Shown: positions 8,728-16,204 of the stretch, piece after piece
Position numbering within the stretch: the stretch's first letter is position 1
Layout: every line of letters begins with the position of its first letter
Source: Tamlana crocina
GTDB lineage: Bacteria > Bacteroidota > Bacteroidia > Flavobacteriales > Flavobacteriaceae
Assembly: GCA_040429635.1 (NCBI GenBank)
Contig: CP158972.1
Span: forward strand, 591,918 to 655,917
Length of the DNA stretch: 64,000 nucleotides
Direction of reading: 5' to 3'
Notes under the pieces: model-generated
What the model saw: only the letters and a program-made list of their open reading frames with translations
What the model was told of the DNA's origin: nothing
Databases searched by the model: none
Program-made: the position numbers and the translations under genes

Positions 8728-8994
8728 TTAATAGATCGACGAAACGAGTGTTTTCTTCTTTAAACGTTCAGTTCTGGAATGGTGAATGCGTTCCAAAATG
8801 GCGTTAATCTCTTTAAATTTAGGGGTTAGCTCGATTAAATTTCCATTACTGTTGGTGGTTAATTGCTTCTTACAACGGCTGCAAGTGTACTCTTTTACGT
8901 GGTAGGTTACTTTTTTTGTGATTTGGTAGTTGTGCCCAAAAACATTGCAGTACATGCTTGGGATGAGCAGGGTTTTGTTGGTAGGTTTTTCCAT
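8728..8994 (-). CDS. Small CxxC protein, paralogue 2
   Basis: 88 residues; MYCNVFGHNYQITKKVTYH then YTCSRCKKQLTTNSNG and LTPKFKEINAILERIHHSR. It aligns over most of its length with the gene at 8398-8655. This copy has 13 extra N-terminal residues if ATG 8994 is used; ATG 8955 (MYCNVFGH) would match the paralogue's start better. One zinc site is likely from CNVFGH plus CSRC. The function is unknown. It lies 72 bases upstream of paralogue 1 in the same direction, so the two may be co-transcribed. Confidence 0.75.
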   Translation of the reverse strand: MEKPTNKTLLIPSMYCNVFGHNYQITKKVTYHVKEYTCSRCKKQLTTNSNGNLIELTPKFKEINAILERIHHSRTERLKKKTLVSSIY

Positions 8995-9053
8995 GATTTA
9001 GGTTTTTAGGGAGCCTAAATCTATAAATAAAAATTTAATACATCGACAAAAAG

Positions 9054-9833
9054 TTATATATTTTCGATGAAACGCATTATTTTTTGTAGGAATTCGTGTT
9101 TGTTCTCGATATGACTCATGTGTCCATCAGGAAATTCCACTACCTTAACTTCTGTATTTTGGGTTTGGGCAATCAGTGAATTGTAATCTAAAACGGGGTC
9201 TTTTTTTCCTAAAACCAGCATCTTTTTAAACGGGGTAAAATGCAGGAGTGCTTCGCGGTCGTCGCGTATTTTCATGCCTTCAAGGGCGGCGACAATGCCT
9301 TGCAAGGGTGTTTGTTGGGCTTCTTTGGTAATTTGCTTTATGGTGTCGGCAAATAGTTTTCTGTTTTTAGGACGGAATAAATTGGCAATGGCCATCCGGA
9401 TAAAGGTTTTATGGTTTTGTTTAACCGCTAAAATGGCTCGGTCTCTGTTTTGTTGTTTTTCTTCGGAATCGGCGCGTGCGGTTGAATTCATCAAACAAAG
9501 TCCTCGTAAAGCATCTGGATTTTTTTCTGCGAAAGCGAGTGCAACATAACCGCCCATAGAATGCCCGATAAAAGTAGATTTGCGTATTTTTAGTTTTTTA
9601 AGGACGGCTTCTACGGTTTCAGCCATCAATTCCATAGTATGCACATAGCCTAAACAGCCCGTTTTGCCATGGCCCAAAAGGTCAATGCAGATCACCCGAT
9701 TTTTTTTCGAAAGTTCTGGAATGAACGGTTCCCACATGTTGGCGTTCTCTAAAAAGCCATGCAATAAAACCAGAGCCTTTCCTTTTCCTTGGTCGGTGTA
9801 AAAAATGTTGGTGCCTTTGTGTTCTAAAATCAT
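9054..9833 (-). CDS. Alpha/beta-fold hydrolase
   Basis: A 259-residue single-domain hydrolase. The nucleophile elbow is GHSMGG with S92; LLHGF at 23-27 forms the oxyanion region; the likely acid is the Asp in GKKDPVLDY and the base the His in PDGHMSHIEN. There is no signal peptide, so it acts in the cytosol. The substrate cannot be told from the sequence; family members include esterases, lactonases and C-C bond hydrolases. The start codon lies 2 bases from a perfect 12-bp inverted repeat that overlaps its -7 box, suggesting repressor or hairpin control. Confidence 0.85.
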   Translation of the reverse strand: MILEHKGTNIFYTDQGKGKALVLLHGFLENANMWEPFIPELSKKNRVICIDLLGHGKTGCLGYVHTMELMAETVEAVLKKLKIRKSTFIGHSMGGYVALAFAEKNPDALRGLCLMNSTARADSEEKQQNRDRAILAVKQNHKTFIRMAIANLFRPKNRKLFADTIKQITKEAQQTPLQGIVAALEGMKIRDDREALLHFTPFKKMLVLGKKDPVLDYNSLIAQTQNTEVKVVEFPDGHMSHIENKHEFLQKIMRFIENI

Positions 9834-9835
9834 AT

Positions 9836-9864
9836 TGACATTATCTTCGACAAAGATAATGTCA
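9836..9864 (-). promoter_or_regulatory. Perfect 12-bp inverted repeat over the hydrolase -7 box
   Basis: TGACATTATCTT at 9836-9847 is matched exactly by AAGATAATGTCA at 9853-9864, with a 5-base centre. On the minus strand the right half contains TATCTTTG (9858-9851), a TAnnTTTG match. The repeat ends 2 bases before the hydrolase ATG at 9833. It could be an operator over the promoter; with no T-run after it, it is unlikely to be a terminator for the upstream gene. Confidence 0.6.
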
Positions 9865-9879
9865 TGTCTTTAAAAAAAA

Positions 9880-10536
9880 CTAAGCTTTCACTTTTTTAAT
9901 GGCTGTAAATGCTTTGTCGACAAATTCGTCTTCAACTAAAATGGTAAACTCGTTGGTGGTAGAAAGTACTTCGTAAAGCACTACGCCTTCCCAAGCCAAA
10001 CGTTTAAAGAAGTGATAGTAGAGTCCGGCAATTTTTGAATTGTCTTGTGGCAAGTTGATGCTAATGGCCGACAGCCCGTCCTGCACCGCTAAAAAGCGTT
10101 CGTTTTTTAAGGAGTCTTTTACAAAATCGTTTAAGCTGCTGGAAACAATGATGTTGCTTTCGTGGATTCCGCGGGTAAAGGTGTAAAAGAGTTTCGATTC
10201 TTGGTTGATGCGTTCCAAGATTTTGGCGTGATTATCAATTATGGTGTCTGAATTCTTAACCGTAAAATCGGTCAGGTTCGAGCGTACCGTAATATCGCCC
10301 AAATTTTGGATAACACGTTTCATTTTAACCGAATTGGAAAGAGCAACGGGCGGATTGTAGCGTCTCAGTGCCATCATAATCGCACCCGGTTTTACATCCT
10401 TTTTTAGCATTTTGCTAATGGGTTCTGTGAGCTCAATAGCGAGTGCGCTAAAATTGATAATATTTCTGGAAAGTGCTTCCTCCAAATAGGGTTGTGCAAT
10501 TAAAATGTCTTCAACACAATTCGATACCGTCTTCAT
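9880..10536 (-). CDS. Predicted ACT-type amino-acid regulator, divergent from aspartate kinase
   Basis: 218 residues. The N-terminal segment (about 1-65: ILIAQPYLEEALSRNIINFSALA, then PGAIMMALRRY) is a small helical domain like the one found in archaeal predicted regulators of amino-acid metabolism. The rest (about 75-218) looks like two ACT-like alpha/beta repeats, including LAVQDGLSAISINLP and NEFTILVEDEFVDKAFTAI. It lacks the aspartate kinase catalytic domain, although such proteins are sometimes named after it. It is divergent from lysC with a 223-base gap that holds a 16-bp palindrome. I infer a sensor or regulator of aspartate-family amino acids; DNA binding is not proven. Confidence 0.6.
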   Translation of the reverse strand: MKTVSNCVEDILIAQPYLEEALSRNIINFSALAIELTEPISKMLKKDVKPGAIMMALRRYNPPVALSNSVKMKRVIQNLGDITVRSNLTDFTVKNSDTIIDNHAKILERINQESKLFYTFTRGIHESNIIVSSSLNDFVKDSLKNERFLAVQDGLSAISINLPQDNSKIAGLYYHFFKRLAWEGVVLYEVLSTTNEFTILVEDEFVDKAFTAIKKVKA

Positions 10537-10547
10537 AATGAAATTAC

Positions 10548-10563
10548 TGTTAAATATTTAACA
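10548..10563. promoter_or_regulatory. 16-bp perfect palindrome between the ACT-type gene and lysC
   Basis: TGTTAAATATTTAACA is its own reverse complement. It lies 12 bases upstream of the ATG at 10536 and about 40 bases upstream of the lysC -33 candidate. A possible operator for the divergent pair. Confidence 0.45.
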
Positions 10564-10601
10564 TTATGTGTAAAAATAAACAATTTTTTTAAAAAATAGT
10601 G

Positions 10602-10628
10602 TTGGTATATAAATGAATTATAATTTTG
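10602..10628 (+). promoter_or_regulatory. Candidate lysC promoter
   Basis: TTG at 10602-10604 and TAATTTTG at 10621-10628, spaced 16, one base under the usual range. It would give a leader of about 130 bases containing the arms AACATCTAT (10651-10659) and ATAGATGTT (10693-10701) and, after these, a repeat fragment. No SD-rich leader peptide was recognised. Confidence 0.45.
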
Positions 10629-10705
10629 CTCCTCAAAATGATGAAAATGAAACATCTATGATGAAGGAGTCGTTTTCAAAAAGAATGATTTTATAGATGT
10701 TACAT

Positions 10706-10734
10706 GCCTGTGCTGAGCGCAGTCGAAGCATGGC
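10706..10734. repeat. Repeat fragment carrying CTGAGCGCAGTCGAAG
   Basis: An inverted copy of the CTTCGACTGCGCTCAG core seen at 5217 and 809, sitting just before the lysC start. It explains why the reading frame appears to extend upstream to 10697; that extension is repeat, not lysC coding sequence. Confidence 0.6.
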
Positions 10735-10759
10735 GCTGAAAAATAATAGAAATAAACAC

Positions 10760-12082
10760 ATGAAAGTATTAAAATTTGGAGGTACATCGGTTGGCTCGGT
10801 TCAAAACATGACCAACGTAAAAAATATCATCAACGATGGTGATAAAAAGATTGTGGTGCTTTCTGCTATGTCGGGCACTACCAATCAACTGGTGGCTATT
10901 TCAGAGGAAATAAAAAATGGAAACCTTGATGAGGCTGTTACAAGAATAAATGATCTTAAAAATGCCTATGCAGCAACTATTGATAGTTTATTGTCGCAAG
11001 CCGATTTGAACGAGGATGTTAAGGGGTATGTGGCTAAAGTGTTTGCTTTTTTAAACGAATGCACTGGTGAGGCTTATTCAGAAGATTTAGAAAACCAAAT
11101 AGTTGCCCAAGGTGAGTTGCTTTCAACTTATATGTTCAACAGTTTTTTAAAGCAGGAAGGCGTAAGCTCAACTTTATTGCCAGCATTGAATTTTATGCGT
11201 ATCGACGAGTTTAAGGAACCAAACTTAGATTATATAAAAGAGAAATTGAGCGTGGTGTTTAATAATGCCGAAGAGGCCCAAATTTATATTACCCAAGGAT
11301 TTATCTGTTTGGATGACAGCGATAGTATTTCCAACCTTCAAAGAGGAGGAAGTGATTATACCGCTACTATTATTGGTGCGGCCATAAAAGCGGAAGAAGT
11401 TCAGATCTGGACCGATATCGACGGTATGCACAACAACGATCCGCGTTATGTGGAAAACACCCATCCTATTTCAAATTTGTCGTTTGATGAGGCTGCCGAG
11501 TTAGCTTATTTCGGGGCTAAGATTTTGCATCCGCAAACGGTGACTCCGGTTAGAGCAGACCATATCCCGGTGCGTTTGAAAAACACTATGGATCCTGAAG
11601 CTCATGGAACATTGATTTCAAGTACAACTTCTGAAAACGGAATTAAGGCCATTGCTGCAAAAGATGGTATCACAGCCATTAAGATTAAGTCGGCGCGCAT
11701 GTTGCAGGCTCACGGTTTCTTGAAAAAAGTGTTTGAGATTTTTGAGGCACACAAAACATCAATTGATATGATTACCACTTCGGAGGTGGCAGTTTCATTA
11801 ACCATTGATGACGATAGAAATTTAGATAAAATTCTTGTTGAGCTAGATAAAATTGCTACCATCGAAGTCGATAAAAACCAAAGTATTGTGTGTTTGGTTG
11901 GGCACTCGGTGGTGAATCATCAGGATACTTATAAATTGTTCCAAATTTTGCAGGATGTAAAAATTAGAATGATTTCTTACGGAGGAAGCAAAAACAATAT
12001 TTCATTGTTAATCGATTCGAAAGACAAAATAAATACGCTACAAAAACTAAACGATTATTTATTTGAATTAGTCACTCTATAA
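10760..12082 (+). CDS. lysC: Aspartate kinase
   Basis: Phosphorylates aspartate, the first step towards lysine, threonine and methionine. 440 residues, a single-function enzyme. The N-terminus MKVLKFGGTSVGS carries the KFGGTS nucleotide/aspartate motif; FGAKILHPQTVTPV closes the kinase domain; two ACT domains fill the last ~140 residues (SARMLQAHGFLKKVFEIFE onward) and should give feedback control. I start at ATG 10760: the frame continues to 10697 but that part lies in an intergenic repeat. The ACT-type gene upstream on the other strand may regulate it. A bidirectional terminator follows. Confidence 0.95.
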   Translation: MKVLKFGGTSVGSVQNMTNVKNIINDGDKKIVVLSAMSGTTNQLVAISEEIKNGNLDEAVTRINDLKNAYAATIDSLLSQADLNEDVKGYVAKVFAFLNECTGEAYSEDLENQIVAQGELLSTYMFNSFLKQEGVSSTLLPALNFMRIDEFKEPNLDYIKEKLSVVFNNAEEAQIYITQGFICLDDSDSISNLQRGGSDYTATIIGAAIKAEEVQIWTDIDGMHNNDPRYVENTHPISNLSFDEAAELAYFGAKILHPQTVTPVRADHIPVRLKNTMDPEAHGTLISSTTSENGIKAIAAKDGITAIKIKSARMLQAHGFLKKVFEIFEAHKTSIDMITTSEVAVSLTIDDDRNLDKILVELDKIATIEVDKNQSIVCLVGHSVVNHQDTYKLFQILQDVKIRMISYGGSKNNISLLIDSKDKINTLQKLNDYLFELVTL

Positions 12083-12104
12083 GATAATATTAGTGTTTTA
12101 GCGA

Positions 12105-12134
12105 AAAAGAGCCGTTTTTAAAAACGGCTCTTTT
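12105..12134. terminator. Bidirectional terminator between lysC and pepP
   Basis: AAAAGAGCCGTTTTT at 12105-12119 pairs perfectly with 12120-12134, with A-runs and T-runs on both sides. It serves the convergent genes ending at 12082 (+) and 12141 (-). Confidence 0.85.
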
Positions 12135-12140
12135 AGTTTT

Positions 12141-13433
12141 TTATGCATTCATTAAATCTTCAATTTCTTCCACTTCAATCGGGATGTTTTTCATTAAATT
12201 AATAGGTTCGCCAGTTTTTTGAACAACCACATCGTCTTCCAGCCTGATACCGAAATCTTCATCCGGAATATAGATACCGGGCTCCACGGTAAACACCATG
12301 TTTGGTTCGATCGGGTCGGTTATAATGCCGTAGTCGTGTGTATCGAGCCCAATGTGGTGGGAGGTACCGTGCATAAAATATTTTTTATAGGCTGGCCAAT
12401 CTGGATTTTCGTTTTGTACATCGGCTTTGTCAAGCAGGCCTAAATTTAGTAATTCGCTGGTCATCAGTTTGCCTACTTCAATGTGGTAGTCGGTTAAAAC
12501 AGTTCCCGGAACCAACATTTTTGTGGCTTCATTTTTTACTCTTAAAACGGCATTGTAAACTTCCTTTTGTCTTTTGGAGTACCGCCCTGAAACGGGAATG
12601 GTTCTGCTAAGGTCGCTGGCGTAATTGGCGTATTCGGCGGCGGTGTCGAACAAAATTAAATCACCTTCTTTGCATTGCTGGTTGTTTTCTACGTAATGCA
12701 ATACGTTAGCGTTGTTGCCCGATGCGATGATGGGCGTGTAAGCAAAACCTTTGGAGCGATTTCGTAAAAATTCGTGCATCAGTTCGGCCTCGATTTCGTA
12801 TTCCCAAATGCCGGGTTTTACAAAGCTTAAAACCCTTCGGAAACCTTTTTCGGTAATATCACACGCTTTTTGGATTAACTCAATTTCAGTATGCTGTTTT
12901 ACAGATCGCAATTTTTGTAAAATCGGGTTACTCTTGGCTACGCTGTGAGCTGGATATTTTTCTTTTAACCACTTGGTGAAACGGTCTTCTCGGGTTTCAA
13001 CCTCTACATTGGCACGGTAGTGCTCGTTGGTGTTTATATAAACGGTATCGCATTGGGTCATGATTTCAAACAATATTTTTTCCATGTCCTGTAGCCAATA
13101 TACTGTTTTGATGCCACTGGTTTCAAAGGCTTTTTCTTTGGTGAGTTTTTCGCCTTCCCAGATAGCAATGTGCTCATTGGTTTCTTTCAGAAATAAAATT
13201 TCCCTATGTTTTTCTTTCGGGCAGTCAGGAAAAATAACCAAAACGCTCTCCTCTTGGTCTACACCGCTCAAATAGAAAATATCGCGATGTTGCTGAAACG
13301 GCATGGTGCTATCGGCACTAATCGGGTAAATATCGTTGGAGTTGAAAACGGCCAAACTCTTAGGTTTCATTAGTTTAGCGAATTTCTCTCTGCTTTTTAT
13401 AAAAAGTGATTTATCTATTGGGGAGTACTTCAT
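12141..13433 (-). CDS. pepP: Xaa-Pro aminopeptidase (aminopeptidase P, M24B)
   Basis: Removes an N-terminal residue from peptides with proline second. 430 residues with an N-terminal AMP_N domain (about 1-130) and a C-terminal creatinase-fold domain. The five dimetal ligands are visible: the two Asp of LILFDTAAEYANYASDLSR, the His in GTSHHIGLD, and the two Glu in TVEPGIYI and GIRLEDDVVV. No signal peptide, so it is cytosolic. A -7 box on the minus strand in the palindrome at 13507-13552 could be its promoter, with a leader of about 108 bases. Confidence 0.93.
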   Translation of the reverse strand: MKYSPIDKSLFIKSREKFAKLMKPKSLAVFNSNDIYPISADSTMPFQQHRDIFYLSGVDQEESVLVIFPDCPKEKHREILFLKETNEHIAIWEGEKLTKEKAFETSGIKTVYWLQDMEKILFEIMTQCDTVYINTNEHYRANVEVETREDRFTKWLKEKYPAHSVAKSNPILQKLRSVKQHTEIELIQKACDITEKGFRRVLSFVKPGIWEYEIEAELMHEFLRNRSKGFAYTPIIASGNNANVLHYVENNQQCKEGDLILFDTAAEYANYASDLSRTIPVSGRYSKRQKEVYNAVLRVKNEATKMLVPGTVLTDYHIEVGKLMTSELLNLGLLDKADVQNENPDWPAYKKYFMHGTSHHIGLDTHDYGIITDPIEPNMVFTVEPGIYIPDEDFGIRLEDDVVVQKTGEPINLMKNIPIEVEEIEDLMNA

Positions 13434-13506
13434 TAAAAATGTGTTTTTAATATGTTATGTGAGTCTTAAATGTAGCAAAATTAAGCAAAACCTCGCCATA
13501 TTTCAT

Positions 13507-13552
13507 TATATTTGGTAAAGTGGACTTTGCAAAGTCCACTTTACCAAATATA
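13507..13552. promoter_or_regulatory. Perfect 46-bp palindrome with a -7 box on each strand
   Basis: Two 23-base arms meet at 13529/13530 with no loop and no mismatch. The left end reads TATATTTG (13507-13514), a TAnnTTTG box for the protease gene at 13560; by symmetry the right end reads the same on the minus strand (13552-13545), facing pepP at 13433. If both are used, both mRNAs would begin with the same 24-base self-complementary sequence. No TTG -33 element is evident on either side. It could instead be an operator or an inactive relic. Confidence 0.6.
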
Positions 13553-13559
13553 AAACCTT

Positions 13560-15332
13560 ATGAGAAAAAAAATACTATTGAAGGTTTTTTTTGCCTTAGC
13601 CTTGATGCTTTCACCTGAGAGTGTCGTCTTTGCCCAAGGCATGCTCATGAAAGTGCCACTTAAAAGACAGGTTGAAAATTCAACTTTGGTGGTTGAAGGG
13701 CGAGTAGTATCGCAAAAATCGATTTGGAATGCAGACCGAAATAAAATTCTAACTATAAATACAGTTGAGGTTTATAAAGTGTTTAAAGGAAAGTCGAACC
13801 TTCAAATTGAAATTGTCACTCCCGGTGGAACCGTTGAAGACATTACACAAACAGTGGTTCCTAGTTTAAGTTTAAATAAAGGGGATGTTGGCGTGTTTAC
13901 GTTGTATGATAACAATATTGGATTGGCCAAAAAAACAAGTTCGAGCTTAAAAAAGTACAAGCCTTATAGCTCTTTGCAAGGGTTTTATAGGTATGATTTG
14001 AGGAGTAATACGGCTAATAATCCGTTTGTTCGAAATAAGAGGATTTCTTCTGGTTTGTATGGGCAAATTATGAATATTACTGGTCAAGCCTATACGGAAT
14101 TGATTTCGTTTGATGTAAACGAACAATCTCTTGCAAAGAAAAGTCAAAGTAATAAAGCATTGGCTCCAAATATATCAGGTTTTAGCCCAGCAACTGTAAC
14201 GGCTGGAAATGGCGATCCTTTAACCATTGCTGGCAGCGGTTTTGGAACAGTTCAAGGAACCGTGGAATTTAAAAATGCAGATGATGGTGGAGACACTTAT
14301 ATTGTCGCTCTTGATTCGCAAGTGCTTTCTTGGAACGATGATGAGATAGTGGTTGAAGTGCCATCAATGGCCGGTACCGGGTCAATCAGAGTGACAGACA
14401 ATGAAGGGGCTTCAATGGTTTCATCTGGCGATGATCTTTTGGTTTCGTTTGCATTGTCTAATAATGAGCGGTCAGGTAGTGCTGTTTTAATTCAACATGT
14501 GGGCATTGGTGGGGCGACTAGCATGACTTGGCAGATGAATGCGGATTTTGATGCCAATACCCCGGCAAAGGAAGCTTTTTTAAGAGCCTTTGATAGGTGG
14601 CGATGTGAAACAGGGATTAATTGGCTGATGGGGTCAACAACCTCTGTAAATGTTGGGGTGCAGGATGGCGTTAATGTTGTGGTTTTTGATGAAAATGATC
14701 CTTTGGATGAGGGCCTTTTGGGAGTGTGTATAACAACTTCTGGAAGTTGTGGAGATACTAGAGATGTTGTTACCGAATTGGATATAGTATTTGATAATGA
14801 TGCTGATTGGAATTTTGGTCCAGGTCCAACTGGGCTGGAATGGGATTTCGAATCTGTAGCGCTGCATGAGTTGGGGCACGGCCATCAATTGGGTCACGTT
14901 ATTAATACAAATGATGTTATGCATTTTAACTTTCCTCCTGCCCAAGAAAGAAGGTTTTTAAGCGGCAGCAATGAAACCGCAGCAGGTATTATTCAAAATT
15001 ATAGCACTACAACCCAAATGTGTAGACAAATGTTGATGGAGGACTATTCTGGAAGCTGTTCGCTTGGTGTCGATACTAAAGAAGTGTTGACTAATGAGAT
15101 TTCTATTTACCCAAGTCCGGTACGGGATATATTGTATGTTGAAAACGGATCGGCGTTAAATTTAGACAAAGTGGTGCTGTACGATATTGGTGGAAGGGCT
15201 ATTTTGAATATCGATATGGCCAATGCACCAAGAGTAAAAGCTATAAATATGGGACAAATTTCTACAGGAATCTATTTTATGAGCATATTTTCAGGAAGTA
15301 CAGTTATTGGAAAAAAAGTGGTTGTAGAATAA
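13560..15332 (+). CDS. Secreted metzincin-like zinc protease with T9SS sorting domain
   Basis: 590 residues. A signal peptide (about 1-25, ending VVFAQ) is followed by a beta-rich region, an IPT/TIG-type immunoglobulin-like domain (about 203-295, ISGFSPATVTAGNGDPLTI), a zinc protease domain (about 305-505), and a C-terminal T9SS type A sorting domain from about 518 (ISIYPSPVRDILYVEN to the end). The zinc site is HELGHGHQLGH at 436-446, with Met-turn candidate DVMHF. Metzincins usually have Gly at the third position before the last His; here it is Gln443. It should be exported and either released or fixed to the surface by the T9SS. A terminator follows at 15379. Confidence 0.85.
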   Translation: MRKKILLKVFFALALMLSPESVVFAQGMLMKVPLKRQVENSTLVVEGRVVSQKSIWNADRNKILTINTVEVYKVFKGKSNLQIEIVTPGGTVEDITQTVVPSLSLNKGDVGVFTLYDNNIGLAKKTSSSLKKYKPYSSLQGFYRYDLRSNTANNPFVRNKRISSGLYGQIMNITGQAYTELISFDVNEQSLAKKSQSNKALAPNISGFSPATVTAGNGDPLTIAGSGFGTVQGTVEFKNADDGGDTYIVALDSQVLSWNDDEIVVEVPSMAGTGSIRVTDNEGASMVSSGDDLLVSFALSNNERSGSAVLIQHVGIGGATSMTWQMNADFDANTPAKEAFLRAFDRWRCETGINWLMGSTTSVNVGVQDGVNVVVFDENDPLDEGLLGVCITTSGSCGDTRDVVTELDIVFDNDADWNFGPGPTGLEWDFESVALHELGHGHQLGHVINTNDVMHFNFPPAQERRFLSGSNETAAGIIQNYSTTTQMCRQMLMEDYSGSCSLGVDTKEVLTNEISIYPSPVRDILYVENGSALNLDKVVLYDIGGRAILNIDMANAPRVKAINMGQISTGIYFMSIFSGSTVIGKKVVVE

Positions 15333-15378
15333 TGATATTAAATAAGTAACAGCAATTAAATTAAGGAATATACATAGG

Positions 15379-15403
15379 AAAGCACCTCTTAAGGTGCTTT
15401 TTT
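15379..15403 (+). terminator. Rho-independent terminator of the protease gene
   Basis: AAAGCACCT (15379-15387) and AGGTGCTTT (15392-15400) form a 9-bp stem with a 4-base loop, followed by more T residues. It lies 46 bases after the stop codon. Confidence 0.85.
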
Positions 15404-15460
15404 ACAGGGCTAAACATTACTTTAAAACCATTCTAAATAGAAAAAACAGTGTGTACTTAT

Positions 15461-15491
15461 TTGCCTAAAATGCGTTCCTGATATACATTTG
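15461..15491 (+). promoter_or_regulatory. Promoter of sdhCAB
   Basis: TTG at 15461-15463 and TACATTTG at 15484-15491, spaced by 20: a full match to the Bacteroidota consensus. The predicted leader to ATG 15516 is about 20 bases. Confidence 0.75.
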
Positions 15492-15515
15492 CAATAAATA
15501 ACTAACTTTATTATA

Positions 15516-16193
15516 ATGAGCGGATTTTTTAAATCTTCGATAGGAAGAAAAGTAGCCATGGCGCTTTCTGCATTCTTCCTGATGTTTTTCTTGCTTCAGC
15601 ATTTTGCAATTAATATTTTATCGGTTTTCAGTCCTGAATTGTTCAACGAAGCGTCTCATTTCATGGGAACAAATGCTTTGGTTCAATTTGCGTTGCAGCC
15701 GGTCTTAATTTTTGGTGTGGTATTCCATTTTGTAATGGGGTTCATTTTAGAAATTAAAAACAAAAAGGCCAGACAAGTATCTTACGTTAAAAATAATGGT
15801 GCGGCCAATTCTAGCTGGTTTAGCAGAAACATGATTTGGAGCGGTGTGGTTATCTTGGCTTTTATCGTTTTACATTTTATTGATTTTTGGTTTCCAGAAA
15901 TCAACACCAAGTTCATTAAAGGTGACTGGTCTGGAACTATGGCGGGTGTAGAGGGTTACCGTTATTACGAAGAATTAACGCATAAGTTTGTGAGCCCAAT
16001 TCGTGTTGGGGCTTATGTGCTGGCGTTTGTATTCTTGGCGATGCACTTATTGCACGGATTTACCTCGGCATTTCAGTCCATGGGGTCTACCGCTGGCCGT
16101 AAAAAAACATTACAAAATATAGGTAAAGCATATGCTATTATAATTCCGCTAGGGTTTATTTTTATTGCTTTATATCATTACTTAAACCATTAA
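15516..16193 (+). CDS. sdhC: Succinate dehydrogenase cytochrome b subunit
   Basis: The single membrane anchor of Bacteroidota-type succinate dehydrogenase/fumarate reductase, carrying haem b and passing electrons to menaquinone. 225 residues, about five membrane segments (for example [19 protein letters not shown] and [19 protein letters not shown]), with histidines in LQHF, FHFV, LHFI and MHLLHG as haem-ligand candidates. It is the first gene of sdhCAB; sdhA starts 11 bases later. There is no separate SdhD, as expected for this type. Confidence 0.93.
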   Translation: MSGFFKSSIGRKVAMALSAFFLMFFLLQHFAINILSVFSPELFNEASHFMGTNALVQFALQPVLIFGVVFHFVMGFILEIKNKKARQVSYVKNNGAANSSWFSRNMIWSGVVILAFIVLHFIDFWFPEINTKFIKGDWSGTMAGVEGYRYYEELTHKFVSPIRVGAYVLAFVFLAMHLLHGFTSAFQSMGSTAGRKKTLQNIGKAYAIIIPLGFIFIALYHYLNH

Positions 16194-16204
16194 TATTTAT
16201 AACA

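Noticed and set aside
10697-10759. Upstream extension of the lysC frame
   Set aside because: It lies in a dispersed repeat, and aspartate kinases begin at the MKVLKFGG found at 10760.
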